NCBI GenBank assembly: GCA_038229295.1
Contig: JBBROO010000014.1
Span: 1-64,000, forward strand
Direction of reading: 5' to 3'
DNA length: 64,000 bases
Origin: JAJPGZ01 sp038229295
GTDB taxonomy: Bacteria; Verrucomicrobiota; Verrucomicrobiia; Chthoniobacterales; UBA10450
This document shows, piece after piece, positions 1-8,903 of the stretch. Below the pieces are notes generated by a model. The model saw only the letters and a list, made by a program, of their open reading frames with translations, was not told the DNA's origin and searched no databases. Made by a program: the position numbers and the translations under genes. Position 1 is the first letter of the stretch; each line of letters starts with the position of its first letter.

Positions 1-2229
1 AAGGGGACCATTTTCAAGATGGACGACTCGGGTGCGCTAACGACGCTCCACTATTTTACGGGGGAGGATGGGGCTAATCCGAGCGCCAGGCTAATCCAAG
101 GGAGCGACGAAAACCTCTACGGGACGACCTATCAAGGCGGCACGGCCAATAGCGGCACGGTCTTCAAAATCGATGTTTCGGGGGCAGTAACGACGCTCCA
201 TTCTTTTACGGGGGCCGATGGAGCATATACGTTCGCCGGGCTGCTGCAGGGGAGCGACGGAAATTTCTATGGGGTGACGTATAATGGCGGTGCGAGCGGG
301 ATGGGCGCGGCTTTTAAAATGGATGCCTCGGGTACCGTAACCACGCTCCACTCCTTCATGGGGAGCGATGGAATGAACCCCAGCGTCGCGTTGATCCAAG
401 GGAGGGACGGAAACTTCTACGGGACGACGCGAAATGGCGGTGCAATCGGCAAAGGCACGGTGTTTAAGATGGATGCCTCTGGTGCCGTGACGACACTCCA
501 TTCTTTTGCGGGTAGCGACGGAGCGAATCCCTACTCCGGGTTGATCCAGGGGAGCGACGGAAGACTCTACGGCACAACGCTAGCTGGGGGCGCCTCCAAC
601 CAAGGCACCATTTTCAAGACGGATTCCTCGGGGGTGCTGACGACGCTCTATTTTTTTGACGGGGTCGATGGGGCGCTTCCAGTCGCCGGGTTGATCCAAG
701 GGAGTGACGGCAACTTCTACGGGACGACGGTAAACGGCGGGATGATCGCCAAGGGAACAGCTTTCAGGATGGATTCCTTGGGTCTGGTAACGACTCTCCA
801 TTCTTTTGCCGCGAGCGATGGGTCTAATCCCAACGCCAGACTAGTCCAAGGGAACGACGGAAAGTTTTACGGGACGACCTATCTGGGCGGTGCGACCAAC
901 ATCGGCACGCTTTTTAAGATGGATGCTTCGGGCGCGGTGACGACTCTGCATTCCTTTGCGGGAATGCCGTTCGATGGCGCGCTTCCTTTCGCCGGGCTGA
1001 TGCAGGGGAGTGATGGAAACTTCTACGGAACGACTTATCAAGGCGGCGTGGCCGACAAGGGCACGCTTTTTAAGATGGATTCTTCGGGTGCAGTCACGAC
1101 GCTCCATTCCTTTGTGGGACAACCATTGGATGGGGCGCATCCTTTCGGCGGGCTGATTCAAGGGAGCGACGGAAACTTCTACGGAACCACGTACCAAGGC
1201 GGCCTGTCCGACAGCGGCACGGTTTTCAAGATGGATGCTTCGGGCGTGGTGACGACACTCCACTCGTTCGCGAGCAATGACGGCGCGCTTCCCTTTGCCG
1301 GAATAATCCAAGGCAGCGACGAAAACTTCTTTGGGACGACGCTCCTTGGCGGCACGGCCGGCAAGGGCACGATTTTCAAAATGGATGCCTCAGGTGCGAT
1401 AACGACGCTCCACTCTTTTGCGGGCAGCGATGGGAGAAGTCCTGAAGCCGGGCTGATCCAGGGCAACGATGGGAGCTTCTACGGGACAACGTATTATGGA
1501 GGCGCCACCGACAACGGCACGGTTTTCAAGATAGATGCCTCGGGTGCTATGACGACGCTTCGTTCCTTTGCCGGGCCGCCGTCGGATGGAGCGCACCCAG
1601 CCGCTGGACTGATCCAGGGAACCGACCGAAACTTTTACGGGACGACGGTCCTGGGCGGGAGCGAAGTCGGCACAGTTTTCCGAATCAACATCGCAACCCC
1701 GGTGCAACTGCTAAGTGCCGTCTCACGTAAAACCCACGGCTCGGCTGGGACCTTCGATATCAATTTACCTCTCACCGGAAATCCTGGCATCGAATGTCGC
1801 AGCGGTGGCACAAACGGCGATCACACGCTCGTGATTACGTCTGCTAATACTCTGACCAGCGTCGGCGGCGCCAGCGTGACCAGCGGAACAGGGACGGTAA
1901 GCAGCAGCGGGATCAATGGCAGTAACCCGCGCGAGTATATCGTGAACCTGACTGGAGTTACCAACGCGCAGACCATCACTGTTAGCCTAACGAATGTAAG
2001 CGACGCCGCCGGGAACAGCAGCGCCGCCGTCTCGGCGACAATGGATGTGCTCCTCGGAGACACGACCGCGGATAGATCGGTAGATTCGGCCGATATCGCT
2101 CAGACGAAATCGCAGTCAGGCGCCGTGATAACAAATTCCAATTTCCGCGAAGACGTGACAGTCGACGGTTCGATCAACAGCGGCGACATCGCATTGGCGA
2201 AATCAAAGTCGGGAACTGCTTTGCCCTGA
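1..2229 (+). CDS. Secreted Gloeo/Verruco-repeat protein with dockerin-like tail (5' partial)
   Basis: The reading frame is open at base 1, so the true start lies upstream; the first internal ATG is at 19. About eleven near-identical units of roughly 44-46 residues follow, each with a GSDGNFYGTT core, a GTVFKMD strand and a TTLHSF strand. This pattern matches the Gloeo_Verruco repeat family (TIGR03803), probably a beta-propeller-like surface domain. After about residue 565 the repeats stop and a module of about 190 residues begins: a beta-rich segment (GSAGTFDINLPL, NAQTITVSL), then two dockerin-like calcium-loop repeats (GDTTADRSVDSADIAQ and DVTVDGSINSGDIALAKSK). The same module ends the protein at 6517-8289. 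Ligand unknown; extracellular location is inferred. Confidence 0.85.
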   Translation, partial: KGTIFKMDDSGALTTLHYFTGEDGANPSARLIQGSDENLYGTTYQGGTANSGTVFKIDVSGAVTTLHSFTGADGAYTFAGLLQGSDGNFYGVTYNGGASGMGAAFKMDASGTVTTLHSFMGSDGMNPSVALIQGRDGNFYGTTRNGGAIGKGTVFKMDASGAVTTLHSFAGSDGANPYSGLIQGSDGRLYGTTLAGGASNQGTIFKTDSSGVLTTLYFFDGVDGALPVAGLIQGSDGNFYGTTVNGGMIAKGTAFRMDSLGLVTTLHSFAASDGSNPNARLVQGNDGKFYGTTYLGGATNIGTLFKMDASGAVTTLHSFAGMPFDGALPFAGLMQGSDGNFYGTTYQGGVADKGTLFKMDSSGAVTTLHSFVGQPLDGAHPFGGLIQGSDGNFYGTTYQGGLSDSGTVFKMDASGVVTTLHSFASNDGALPFAGIIQGSDENFFGTTLLGGTAGKGTIFKMDASGAITTLHSFAGSDGRSPEAGLIQGNDGSFYGTTYYGGATDNGTVFKIDASGAMTTLRSFAGPPSDGAHPAAGLIQGTDRNFYGTTVLGGSEVGTVFRINIATPVQLLSAVSRKTHGSAGTFDINLPLTGNPGIECRSGGTNGDHTLVITSANTLTSVGGASVTSGTGTVSSSGINGSNPREYIVNLTGVTNAQTITVSLTNVSDAAGNSSAAVSATMDVLLGDTTADRSVDSADIAQTKSQSGAVITNSNFREDVTVDGSINSGDIALAKSKSGTALP

Positions 2230-2267
2230 AAAGAATTTCCACCAGGAGGTTCGCGCAATTTTCTGCA

Positions 2268-2297
2268 TTGGACGTTGAACGTTGAGCGTTGGACGTT
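2268..2297. repeat. Degenerate 7-bp tandem repeat
   Basis: Four consecutive heptamers TTGGACG, TTGAACG, TTGAGCG, TTGGACG lie between the first gene and pepF. A five-unit array of the same heptamer family is at 56624-56660. Confidence 0.85.
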
Positions 2298-2303
2298 TTC
2301 TGA

Positions 2304-4100
2304 ATGCTCTCAACTGTACCGACCCGCTCCGATATCGCTGATTCCGACAAATGGGACCTCACTCATCTCTTTGTCGATGTAACGAAATGGCAGCAAGATT
2401 TTGTTTGGGTGCAGCAGACTTATCCGCGCCTAACGGATTGGAAAGGTAAGGTCGGAGAATCGGCGAAGTCGCTCGCGGCTCTTCTCGAATTCGACAAGAC
2501 GCTCGATCTCAAAATCGAGCGGCTCTATCACTTCGCTTCGCTGCAACTGGCGGAGGACAGCGCGAACAATGATTACCTCACGCGCATGGGACAGCTGGAA
2601 AATTTGCTCACGAAAATCGCGGAGGCTTCGGCGTTTATCGTGCCGGAAATCCAGGCCATCCCCGATGAGACGTTCGCAAAGTTCGTTGTCGATCTTGCGT
2701 TGAAGGAGTGGCGCATCAAGCTGCACAAAATTCGCCGGCTGAAGCCGCATGTGTTGTCCGAGCCGGAGGAACGATTGCTCGCGCTCGGCAGCGTTGTGCT
2801 CGGCGGCTACGATGACGCGTTTTCGCAACTGACTAACGTCGATATGAAGTTCGGTCTGCTCATCGACGCCGACGGCCGTGAGAAACCGCTCACGCAAAGC
2901 ACCTACAGTTCGTTTCTGCTCAAGCGCGATCGCGAAGTGCGGCGGTGCGCCTTCGAGCAATTCTACGAAGAGTTTCAGGACCACCAATACACGCTCGCTT
3001 CCGCACTGAGTTATTCGGTGAAGGCGGATGTGTTTCGCGCGCGCGCACGCAACCATCCGAGCGCGCTGCAAGCTTCGCTTTTCAAAGACGACGTGCCGGT
3101 CGCAGTTTATGACGGTTTGATCAACGCGGTGCGCAGCGGCATCCCGACGTTGCTGCGTTACTACGAATTGCGGCGGCGGGTTCTCAAGATCGACAAGTTG
3201 CATTCCTACGACACTTACGTGCCGCTCGTTCCCGAAATCGAAACGCGCATCAGTTTCGATGAGGCCACCGAGAAAGTAATCAACTCGCTCGCGCCGCTCG
3301 GACGCGAATATGTCGATGCATTAGCCGCCGGTTTGCGCGGACGCTGGTGCGATCGCTACGAAACAAAAGGCAAACGCAGCGGCGCATTTTCCTCCGGCAG
3401 TTATGGCGCGCCGCCTTACATTTTGATGAACTACAAGGACGACGTCTTCGCCGATGTCTACACACTCGCGCACGAGGCCGGCCACTCGATGCACAGTTGG
3501 TTCTCGCAAAAGTCGCAGCTCTTCCAGGATTACGATTACCCAATTTTCCTGGCCGAAGTCGCATCGACATTCAACGAAGAATTGCTCACGCACTTTCTCC
3601 TCGAAGAAACGAGCGATCCGAAAATGCGCGCTTACATCATCAATCGCCAGATCGACGATCTCCGCGGCACGCTTTTCCGCCAGACCATGTTTGCCGAGTT
3701 CGAAAAAGTCATTCACGCCATCGAAGAAAGCGGTGACGCGCTCACGCTCGACGTCTTCAAATCGGAATACGGCCAGCTGCTCGAAGCTTATTTCGGCGGG
3801 GCCGTCGTCATCGATCCGCAACTGTCGCTCGAATGCCTGCGCATCCCGCATTTCTACAGCGCATTTTACGTTTACAAATACGCCACCGGCATCTCGGCCG
3901 CGGTCGCATTGTCGGAACGCGTTTTGGCAAAGGAACCTGGCAGCGTTGAGAAATATTTTCACTTCTTGAAGTCGGGCGGCTGGAAGTTTCCGTTGGAAAC
4001 ATTGAAAGCCGCCGGCGTCGATATGGGAACGGCGGCGCCGATCGAGAGCACATTGCGATTATTCGAGCGCCGCATCAGCGAGCTCGAAGAGTTACTGTAG
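2304..4100 (+). CDS. pepF: Oligoendopeptidase F-like M3 metallopeptidase
   Basis: 598 residues, full length for the PepF/M3B family of cytosolic zinc oligopeptidases that trim peptides of roughly 7-17 residues. The zinc site HEAGH is at residues 390-394, followed by FLAEVASTFNE with the third-ligand glutamate. The N-terminal half (SDKWDLTHLF, PFAM M3_N-like helical region) is also typical. The ATG at 2304 follows a heptamer repeat without a clear Shine-Dalgarno sequence. The stop TAG is supplied by the CTGTAG end of a palindromic element. Two copies of the AGATCGACA word lie in the gene (2687, 3187), encoding VVDLA and KIDK. Confidence 0.93.
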   Translation: MLSTVPTRSDIADSDKWDLTHLFVDVTKWQQDFVWVQQTYPRLTDWKGKVGESAKSLAALLEFDKTLDLKIERLYHFASLQLAEDSANNDYLTRMGQLENLLTKIAEASAFIVPEIQAIPDETFAKFVVDLALKEWRIKLHKIRRLKPHVLSEPEERLLALGSVVLGGYDDAFSQLTNVDMKFGLLIDADGREKPLTQSTYSSFLLKRDREVRRCAFEQFYEEFQDHQYTLASALSYSVKADVFRARARNHPSALQASLFKDDVPVAVYDGLINAVRSGIPTLLRYYELRRRVLKIDKLHSYDTYVPLVPEIETRISFDEATEKVINSLAPLGREYVDALAAGLRGRWCDRYETKGKRSGAFSSGSYGAPPYILMNYKDDVFADVYTLAHEAGHSMHSWFSQKSQLFQDYDYPIFLAEVASTFNEELLTHFLLEETSDPKMRAYIINRQIDDLRGTLFRQTMFAEFEKVIHAIEESGDALTLDVFKSEYGQLLEAYFGGAVVIDPQLSLECLRIPHFYSAFYVYKYATGISAAVALSERVLAKEPGSVEKYFHFLKSGGWKFPLETLKAAGVDMGTAAPIESTLRLFERRISELEELL

Positions 4101-4172
4101 CCGGCTTCGCTGACGCCGGTTCCGGTTCCGCAATGCAATCATGCGCGTCCGCGGTCAGCGACCGCGGCTACA
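4095..4172. repeat. CTGTAG...CTACA palindromic element, copy 1
   Basis: Begins CTGTAG, whose TAG is the pepF stop, and ends GGCTACA. It contains two stem-loops; the second is CCGCGGTC-AGC-GACCGCGG, a perfect 8-bp stem. Related elements are at 4710, 5894 and 20323. Confidence 0.7.
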
Positions 4173-4230
4173 ACGCAAGATCGACAATCGCATTTCGGTT
4201 CTTGGCAAGCGGCCTGCTTAAGAACAATGC

Positions 4231-4698
4231 GTGAGTTACGATTGGCGCTTCAGTGCAGCGTGTGGCTATGCCGAGCTCGGCATGGGCCGCGAATCCATCG
4301 CCGAACTGGACGCGATCGAGTGCCGATTTCAAAATCGCCCGGAGGTTTTGCAACTGCGCCTGCATCATCTCATGCGCCGCAAAAGCTGGCTGCGCGCGCT
4401 TTCCATCAGCCGAAAACTTTGCCGCGTCGCCCCGGATTGCGGCGCTGGATTTCTTCACGCCGGATTTTGTTTGCACGAGCTCGGAAAAACGGCGCAGGCC
4501 AAAGAAGTTCTCATGCGCGGCCCGCTCGCCCTCCTGAAAGAGCCGATCTATTACTACAACATGGGCTGCTACGACGCGTTGCTCGGCAACGTGCGCGAAG
4601 CCCGCGAAAATCTTCACACCAGTTTCCGAATGGATTCGTCCTTTCGCGAACTCGCGGAAAGAGATCCCGATCTGCAATCGGTGCGGTCGCTGCTTTAG
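4231..4698 (+). CDS. Tetratricopeptide-repeat protein
   Basis: 155 residues from a GTG start at 4231. Three or four helical-pair repeats are visible: AACGYAELGMGRESIAELDAI, then a unit with LRALSISRKLCRVAPDCGAGF, then YYNMGCYDALLGNVREARENL. Short TPR proteins of this type are common in Verrucomicrobia and probably act as scaffolds; no catalytic motif is seen. The gene is isolated between two palindromic elements. An overlapping frame from 4227 has an equally long ORF but no domain signal, so the GTG frame is preferred. Confidence 0.75.
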   Translation: MSYDWRFSAACGYAELGMGRESIAELDAIECRFQNRPEVLQLRLHHLMRRKSWLRALSISRKLCRVAPDCGAGFLHAGFCLHELGKTAQAKEVLMRGPLALLKEPIYYYNMGCYDALLGNVREARENLHTSFRMDSSFRELAERDPDLQSVRSLL

Positions 4699-4709
4699 TT
4701 CGCGCTCTT

Positions 4710-4772
4710 CTGTAGCGGCCGCCGTCCGCGGCGGCATTTTTGCTTTGCGGCTGAAGACAGCCGCCTCTACAG
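4710..4772. repeat. CTGTAG...CTACAG palindromic element, copy 2
   Basis: Starts CTGTAGCGGCCGCC and ends GCCGCCTCTACAG, with internal inverted repeats (GCCGCCGT/GCGGCGG and GCGGCTG/CAGCCGC). It fills the gap between the TPR gene and the serine hydrolase. Confidence 0.7.
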
Positions 4773-4780
4773 CTGCCGAA

Positions 4781-5899
4781 ATGCAAATCGACGCCGACGA
4801 GATTCGCGCCCGCTTCGCGGACAACTTCGCCACGCGCGGAGAACTGGGCGCCGCCGTTTCGATTTGGCAAAACGGCAAGGCAGTTCTCGATCTTAGCGGT
4901 GGATTTCGCGATGCACGTCGGGAACAGCCGTGGACTAACGACACCCTGGTTTTGATTTGGTCGGCGACCAAAGGAATCGGGAGCGCGTGTCTCTTACATG
5001 CGCTCCAAGAAAACAAGATCGACATCTCGCAATGTGTGGCCGAGTTCTGGCCGGAGTTTGCGCGGAATGGAAAAGACAAGATCACCATCGCGCAGTTGCT
5101 TTCTCATCAAGCCGGCCTTTGCGCGTTAGATCGACAAGTGGATGTGCTCGACTACGACGCCGTCATTCAAGCGCTGGAGGAGCAGACTCCACTTTGGTCG
5201 CCCGGGACTGCTCATGGTTATCACGCGCGCACGTTTGGATTTCTTCTCGATGAACTCGTGCGTCGCGTTACCGGAAAAACTTTGAGCGAATATTGGCGAA
5301 CCGTTTTTGCCGAACCGCTCACACTCGACATTTGGATCGGTTTGCCGGAATCGGAAAATTCTCGCGTAGCAACAATGTACGCGGCCAAGGCAGACAAGCC
5401 GCCCGAGCCGCAAAAATTCTATGTCGATCTTGCAACCAAAGGAACGCTCGTCCGAAACGTCTTCACGTCACCGCACGGATTGCACGCCGTCAGCGCGATG
5501 AACAACCCCGCTGTGCGCGCGGAAGCAATTGTTTCCTTTGGCGGAATCGGCAGCGCCAATTCAGTGGCGAAATTTTATGCGATGCTGGCAAACGGCGGCG
5601 AACAGTTCTTTACTCGCAAAACATTTGACTGGATGACGACGACGTTGAGCGACGATGTCGATCGCGTATTCCAAATCCCGACAGCGTTCTCTGCCGGCTT
5701 CATGAAAGATCCGACGCCGTCACGGCAGAAAATTTTCGGAAGATCGACATCTGCATTCGGTCATCCCGGCGCGGGCGGCAGTCACACGTTCGCTGATCCG
5801 GAAAACAAAATCAGTTTCGCTTACGTGATGAATCAGATGGAACAGTCGCTTCTGCCTAACGACAAATCGTTGCGCTTGGTCGACGCGATTTATCTGTAG
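4781..5899 (+). CDS. Beta-lactamase-fold serine hydrolase (EstB/class C type)
   Basis: 372 residues from ATG 4781. The in-frame upstream ATG at 4745 lies inside a palindromic repeat and was not used. The nucleophile motif SATK (SxxK) is at residues 61-64 after LVLIW, and a YHARTFGF segment near residue 150 occupies the place of the family's YxN tyrosine. A late Gly/His-rich GHPGAGGSHTFADP segment matches the HxG region of esterases and beta-lactamase-like hydrolases. Likely an esterase or D-aminopeptidase-like enzyme; no signal peptide is seen. The TAG stop lies in the next palindromic element. The AGATCGACA word occurs at 5016, 5128, 5422 and 5741. Confidence 0.88.
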   Translation: MQIDADEIRARFADNFATRGELGAAVSIWQNGKAVLDLSGGFRDARREQPWTNDTLVLIWSATKGIGSACLLHALQENKIDISQCVAEFWPEFARNGKDKITIAQLLSHQAGLCALDRQVDVLDYDAVIQALEEQTPLWSPGTAHGYHARTFGFLLDELVRRVTGKTLSEYWRTVFAEPLTLDIWIGLPESENSRVATMYAAKADKPPEPQKFYVDLATKGTLVRNVFTSPHGLHAVSAMNNPAVRAEAIVSFGGIGSANSVAKFYAMLANGGEQFFTRKTFDWMTTTLSDDVDRVFQIPTAFSAGFMKDPTPSRQKIFGRSTSAFGHPGAGGSHTFADPENKISFAYVMNQMEQSLLPNDKSLRLVDAIYL

Positions 5900-5957
5900 T
5901 GGCGGCTGTCCCCAGCCGCACTCCGCAGTTTTGCGCGTGAGGACACGCGCCTCTACA
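5894..5957. repeat. CTGTAG...CTACA palindromic element, copy 3
   Basis: CTGTAG at 5894-5899 includes the serine hydrolase stop codon. The element contains GGCGGCTG/CAGCCGC-type arms and GCGCGTG/CACGCGC arms, and ends CCTCTACAC just before the convergent YjbQ gene. Confidence 0.7.
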
Positions 5958-5958
5958 C

Positions 5959-6420
5959 CTATTCTCCGATGATGGTGAGAGCGATTTTGCGCCGGTGCGG
6001 GTCGCGGCGATGCTCAAACAGAAAAATTCCCTGCCATGTGCCGAGCTGCATGTTCCCATCGACAATCGGAATAGTTTCGCTGGTGCGCGTGAGCGCCATG
6101 CGGATGTGCGAAGGCATGTCGTCGGGCCCTTCGTCGTCGTGCTCAAACTTTTGATCTTCCGGGACGAGCCGATCAAAAAACTTTTCGAGATCGCGCCGCG
6201 CAGCCGGGGCGGCATTTTCCATCGCGATCAAACTGCAACTGGTGTGCTGCACGAAAACGGTGACGATGCCATTGCGCACATGGTGATTGTCGATCTTGCA
6301 CTTGTCGATCTTCGCCTGGATTTCTTCCGTGATTTCGTAAGTGCCTTTTCCTTTCGTTCGCACTTCGAGTTGGTCGTGAACGACGCGCATGGATTTGGGC
6401 AAAGAAGCTAACATTCTCAC
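5959..6420 (-). CDS. YjbQ/UPF0047 family protein
   Basis: 153 residues from the ATG at 6420, or about 143 from the ATG at 6390 (MRVVHDQLEV), which fits the usual family N-terminus better. Family signatures are all present: HTSCSLIAMEN, DDEGPDDMPSHIR and LGTWQGIFLFEHR. UPF0047 members form trimers, and some carry a secondary thiamine-phosphate synthase activity; the physiological role is unknown. The segment AKIDKCKIDNHH, between the first strand and HVRNGIV, is encoded by two tandem AGATCGACA words 15 bp apart. Confidence 0.9.
   Translation of the reverse strand: MRMLASLPKSMRVVHDQLEVRTKGKGTYEITEEIQAKIDKCKIDNHHVRNGIVTVFVQHTSCSLIAMENAAPAARRDLEKFFDRLVPEDQKFEHDDEGPDDMPSHIRMALTRTSETIPIVDGNMQLGTWQGIFLFEHRRDPHRRKIALTIIGE
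6288..6311. repeat. Tandem dimer of the AGATCGACA word
   Basis: Two minus-oriented copies, 6288-6296 and 6303-6311, period 15 bp, inside the YjbQ coding region. Confidence 0.9.
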
Positions 6421-6516
6421 CCGCGCCAGTGGTCAATGTGGAAAACGATAGGCGCAAACGCAGGCTCCGCTTCGAAGTGACTTGGGAGACCACTTTCATT
6501 CATGAGGGAGAATATT

Positions 6517-8289
6517 ATGCCGAAGAGATTTAATTTTCAGAGCAGCCGCACCATTTCGCTGGTGGCGTTGTCGATCGCTTTCGCGGTTTCGATGAACGCT
6601 GCACCGATTGTGAACGGACCCGTCACCGTTGGAAGTAAAGGCAACGAGCCGCTCATCACGAGAGGGCCGGACGGGACGCTTTACATCAGTGCGCTGCAAC
6701 ACATTTATCGCTCGACCAATGCAGGATCGACATGGGCGGAATTGCCGGGCTCGATTTACAGCTCGACGCTCACCAGAGCTTCCGACAGTGCCATTTCGGT
6801 CGATCCAGGGAATCGTCTCTACTTTACTTTTGATTATCCCTACGCGGGCACGACGGCGGTGTGTACGAGCGACGATCACGGTGACACGTGGGCCTGCGAT
6901 CCGGCGGTCGTTCCGGGCGGGACGGATCGCATGTGGGTGCTCGCGCCGACGACATCGTCCGCATTCGAAGTGACAAACGAGGGTCTATACGAAACGACAT
7001 TTCTGCAAAGCACGGACCGCGGCACAAGCTGGACACCGAATGCGATCGGCAGCGGAATTCTCGAACCGCAAACCGGACCGTTGCTCCAACAAAATTGCAG
7101 CAGCAATGTTTTGCAGGTCATCAAAGTTTACGGGACGGCTCCGAGCGATGTGCCGGAGCTCAAGCTTTACGTTTATCATCCGTCGGTGCCCGGCGCGTTA
7201 ACGTCCGACATTCGCTCGACCGGATTGCCACTTCCCTACGCGCTCCCGAGCGCCTCGTTAGGCCTGGATGGGGAATTGTGGGTTTCCACTGAAGAGATCA
7301 CTGGTGCCGGCGGCAGACAAGTGGTGGCCGCGCGTTCGACCGATGGCGGTGTGACCTGGACGAAGCTGCCGCCGATTCCTGGGACGACCAGCGGCACTTC
7401 GATTTTTTCCTGGGTCGCCGCCGGCGGGCCGCATCACGTCGGCGTTATTTACTATTACACGCCGGACAACGGCGATCCCGGCACGTTAACGACCGCGAAC
7501 TGGTCGGTCTTGTGGGCGGAGTCTTTTAACGCCGACAGTCCGACGCCGACATGGACCGTGAGCACGATCGAGAGTTTGATTCACACCGGACCGCTTTGCA
7601 TCGCGGCGGATTGCCTGGGCACAAATCGTTTCGCGGGTGATTTCATCAGCGCGATCATCGACACCGCCGGCACGGCGCATCTGACGTGGATGAAACAAGC
7701 GGGCGGCAACGGCCCGGTTTCGGTCCAATATGCGAGCGTCCAATCGGGGCCAGCTTCGACCTACACGACCATCCCATGTGCGCTCACACCGACAGTTGTG
7801 TCGCGGCAAATGCACGGAAGTGCAGGCACGTTCGACGTCAATTTGCCGCTCATCGGGCGTCCCGGAATTGAATGTCGCCGCGGCGGCTCGAACGGAAATT
7901 ACCAACTCGTGGCCACGTTTCCGGCAGCCGTAACGATGAATCATGCCGCGGTCACATCGGGCACCGGCAGCGTCAGCAGCGCGGGCGCGATCGGCAATCA
8001 AGTCATCGTCAATTTGACCGGTGTCGACAACGCGCAAACAATCACCGTCACATTATTTAGTGTGAGTAACGGCGCGACCACGGCCGATATTCCGGTCGAA
8101 ATGGGCGTGCTGATTGGCGATTCGACCGACGACACGTTTGTTAACTCGGGAGACATCGGCCAGACGAAATCGCGCTCCGGCCAAGCCGTGTCGAGTTCGA
8201 ACTTTCGCTCCGACTTGAATGCCGACGGATTTTTGAACAGCGGTGATATCGCGCTCGCGAAGTCGAAGTCGGGCACGGCCTTGCCGTAA
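6517..8289 (+). CDS. Secreted BNR/sialidase-type propeller protein with dockerin-like tail
   Basis: 590 residues from ATG 6517, chosen over ATG 6502 because GAGGGAGA at 6504-6511 is a well-spaced ribosome-binding site. A signal peptide (basic start, then ISLVALSIAFAVSMNAAP) is clear. BNR/Asp-box repeats are visible: STNAGSTW, SDDHGDTW, STDRGTSW and STDGGVTW. Such repeats form six-bladed propellers in sialidases and in non-enzymatic surface proteins; no full sialidase active site is evident. The last 190 residues repeat the C-terminal module of the first gene, ending in two dockerin-like loops (GDSTDDTFVNSGDIGQ, SDLNADGFLNSGDIAL). The stop TAA overlaps an AGATCGACA word. Confidence 0.85.
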   Translation: MPKRFNFQSSRTISLVALSIAFAVSMNAAPIVNGPVTVGSKGNEPLITRGPDGTLYISALQHIYRSTNAGSTWAELPGSIYSSTLTRASDSAISVDPGNRLYFTFDYPYAGTTAVCTSDDHGDTWACDPAVVPGGTDRMWVLAPTTSSAFEVTNEGLYETTFLQSTDRGTSWTPNAIGSGILEPQTGPLLQQNCSSNVLQVIKVYGTAPSDVPELKLYVYHPSVPGALTSDIRSTGLPLPYALPSASLGLDGELWVSTEEITGAGGRQVVAARSTDGGVTWTKLPPIPGTTSGTSIFSWVAAGGPHHVGVIYYYTPDNGDPGTLTTANWSVLWAESFNADSPTPTWTVSTIESLIHTGPLCIAADCLGTNRFAGDFISAIIDTAGTAHLTWMKQAGGNGPVSVQYASVQSGPASTYTTIPCALTPTVVSRQMHGSAGTFDVNLPLIGRPGIECRRGGSNGNYQLVATFPAAVTMNHAAVTSGTGSVSSAGAIGNQVIVNLTGVDNAQTITVTLFSVSNGATTADIPVEMGVLIGDSTDDTFVNSGDIGQTKSRSGQAVSSSNFRSDLNADGFLNSGDIALAKSKSGTALP

Positions 8290-8357
8290 GATCGACATCG
8301 TCGTTTTCGCCCGTCATTGATCTTTCGCTCGCGGAATGGCCTAGTAACCATTCGTCG

Positions 8358-8903
8358 ATGCAAGAAGATCTCGAGCGCGTCCTGTTTGATGAAGCGGCCA
8401 TCCTCCGTCGGCTCGATGAGATCGCCGCGCAAATCTCGCAAGATTATCGCGACCGCGAACTCACTGTCATCGCGGTATTGAACGGAAGTCTGATGTTCAT
8501 GGCTGATTTGCTGCGGCGCGTTCCGTTGCCGCTGAAATTGGATTGCTTGAGCGTGGCGAGTTATCACGGCAAAGCGCAGACGAGCGGCGAAGTTATCTTC
8601 AAACAAATCGCGCTCCCCGACGTGGTGGATCGACATATTCTTATTCTCGACGACATCCTCGACAGCGGGCACACGCTCGCCGCCATTCGCGAAAAACTGG
8701 TGACAGCGCAGCCGCGCAGCATTCGCGTTTGCGTTTTGCTCAGCAAAAAGAAACGGCGTGCGCGCCATGTCGATGCGGACTACATCGGTTTTGAAATCGA
8801 GGACGAGTTCGTGGTCGGCTACGGACTCGACTTCATGGAACGCTATCGCAATCTCCCGTGCATCGGCGTGTTGCGAAAAGAACTGGTCGCGCAAACAACT
8901 TGA
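8358..8903 (+). CDS. hpt: Hypoxanthine phosphoribosyltransferase
   Basis: 181 residues, typical for HPRT, which joins hypoxanthine or guanine to PRPP in purine salvage. The PRPP-binding loop ILILDDILDSGHT is complete; the N-terminal VIAVLNGSLMFMADLLRR and VASYHGKAQTSGEV (flexible catalytic loop) segments and the C-terminal YIGFEIEDEFVVGYGLDF base-binding region are canonical. The stop TGA overlaps the start of the MoaD-like gene (TGATG), so the two are translationally coupled. Confidence 0.95.
   Translation: MQEDLERVLFDEAAILRRLDEIAAQISQDYRDRELTVIAVLNGSLMFMADLLRRVPLPLKLDCLSVASYHGKAQTSGEVIFKQIALPDVVDRHILILDDILDSGHTLAAIREKLVTAQPRSIRVCVLLSKKKRRARHVDADYIGFEIEDEFVVGYGLDFMERYRNLPCIGVLRKELVAQTT

Noticed and set aside
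1..1700. Possible CRISPR array
   Set aside because: The repeats are long, in frame and encode a protein domain; no short spacer pattern exists. No cas gene is present.
91..1707. Long minus-strand ORFs opposite the first gene
   Set aside because: They repeat with the same 132-138 bp period as the plus-strand gene, because they are antisense to its tandem repeats.
3347..3969. Plus-strand alternative frames and minus-strand ORFs within pepF
   Set aside because: They are low-complexity Arg/Ser-rich shadows of the M3 peptidase gene, typical of GC-rich coding DNA.
4227..4715. Alternative 162-codon frame overlapping the TPR gene
   Set aside because: Arg/Pro-rich translation without any domain; the +4231 frame has clear TPR helices.
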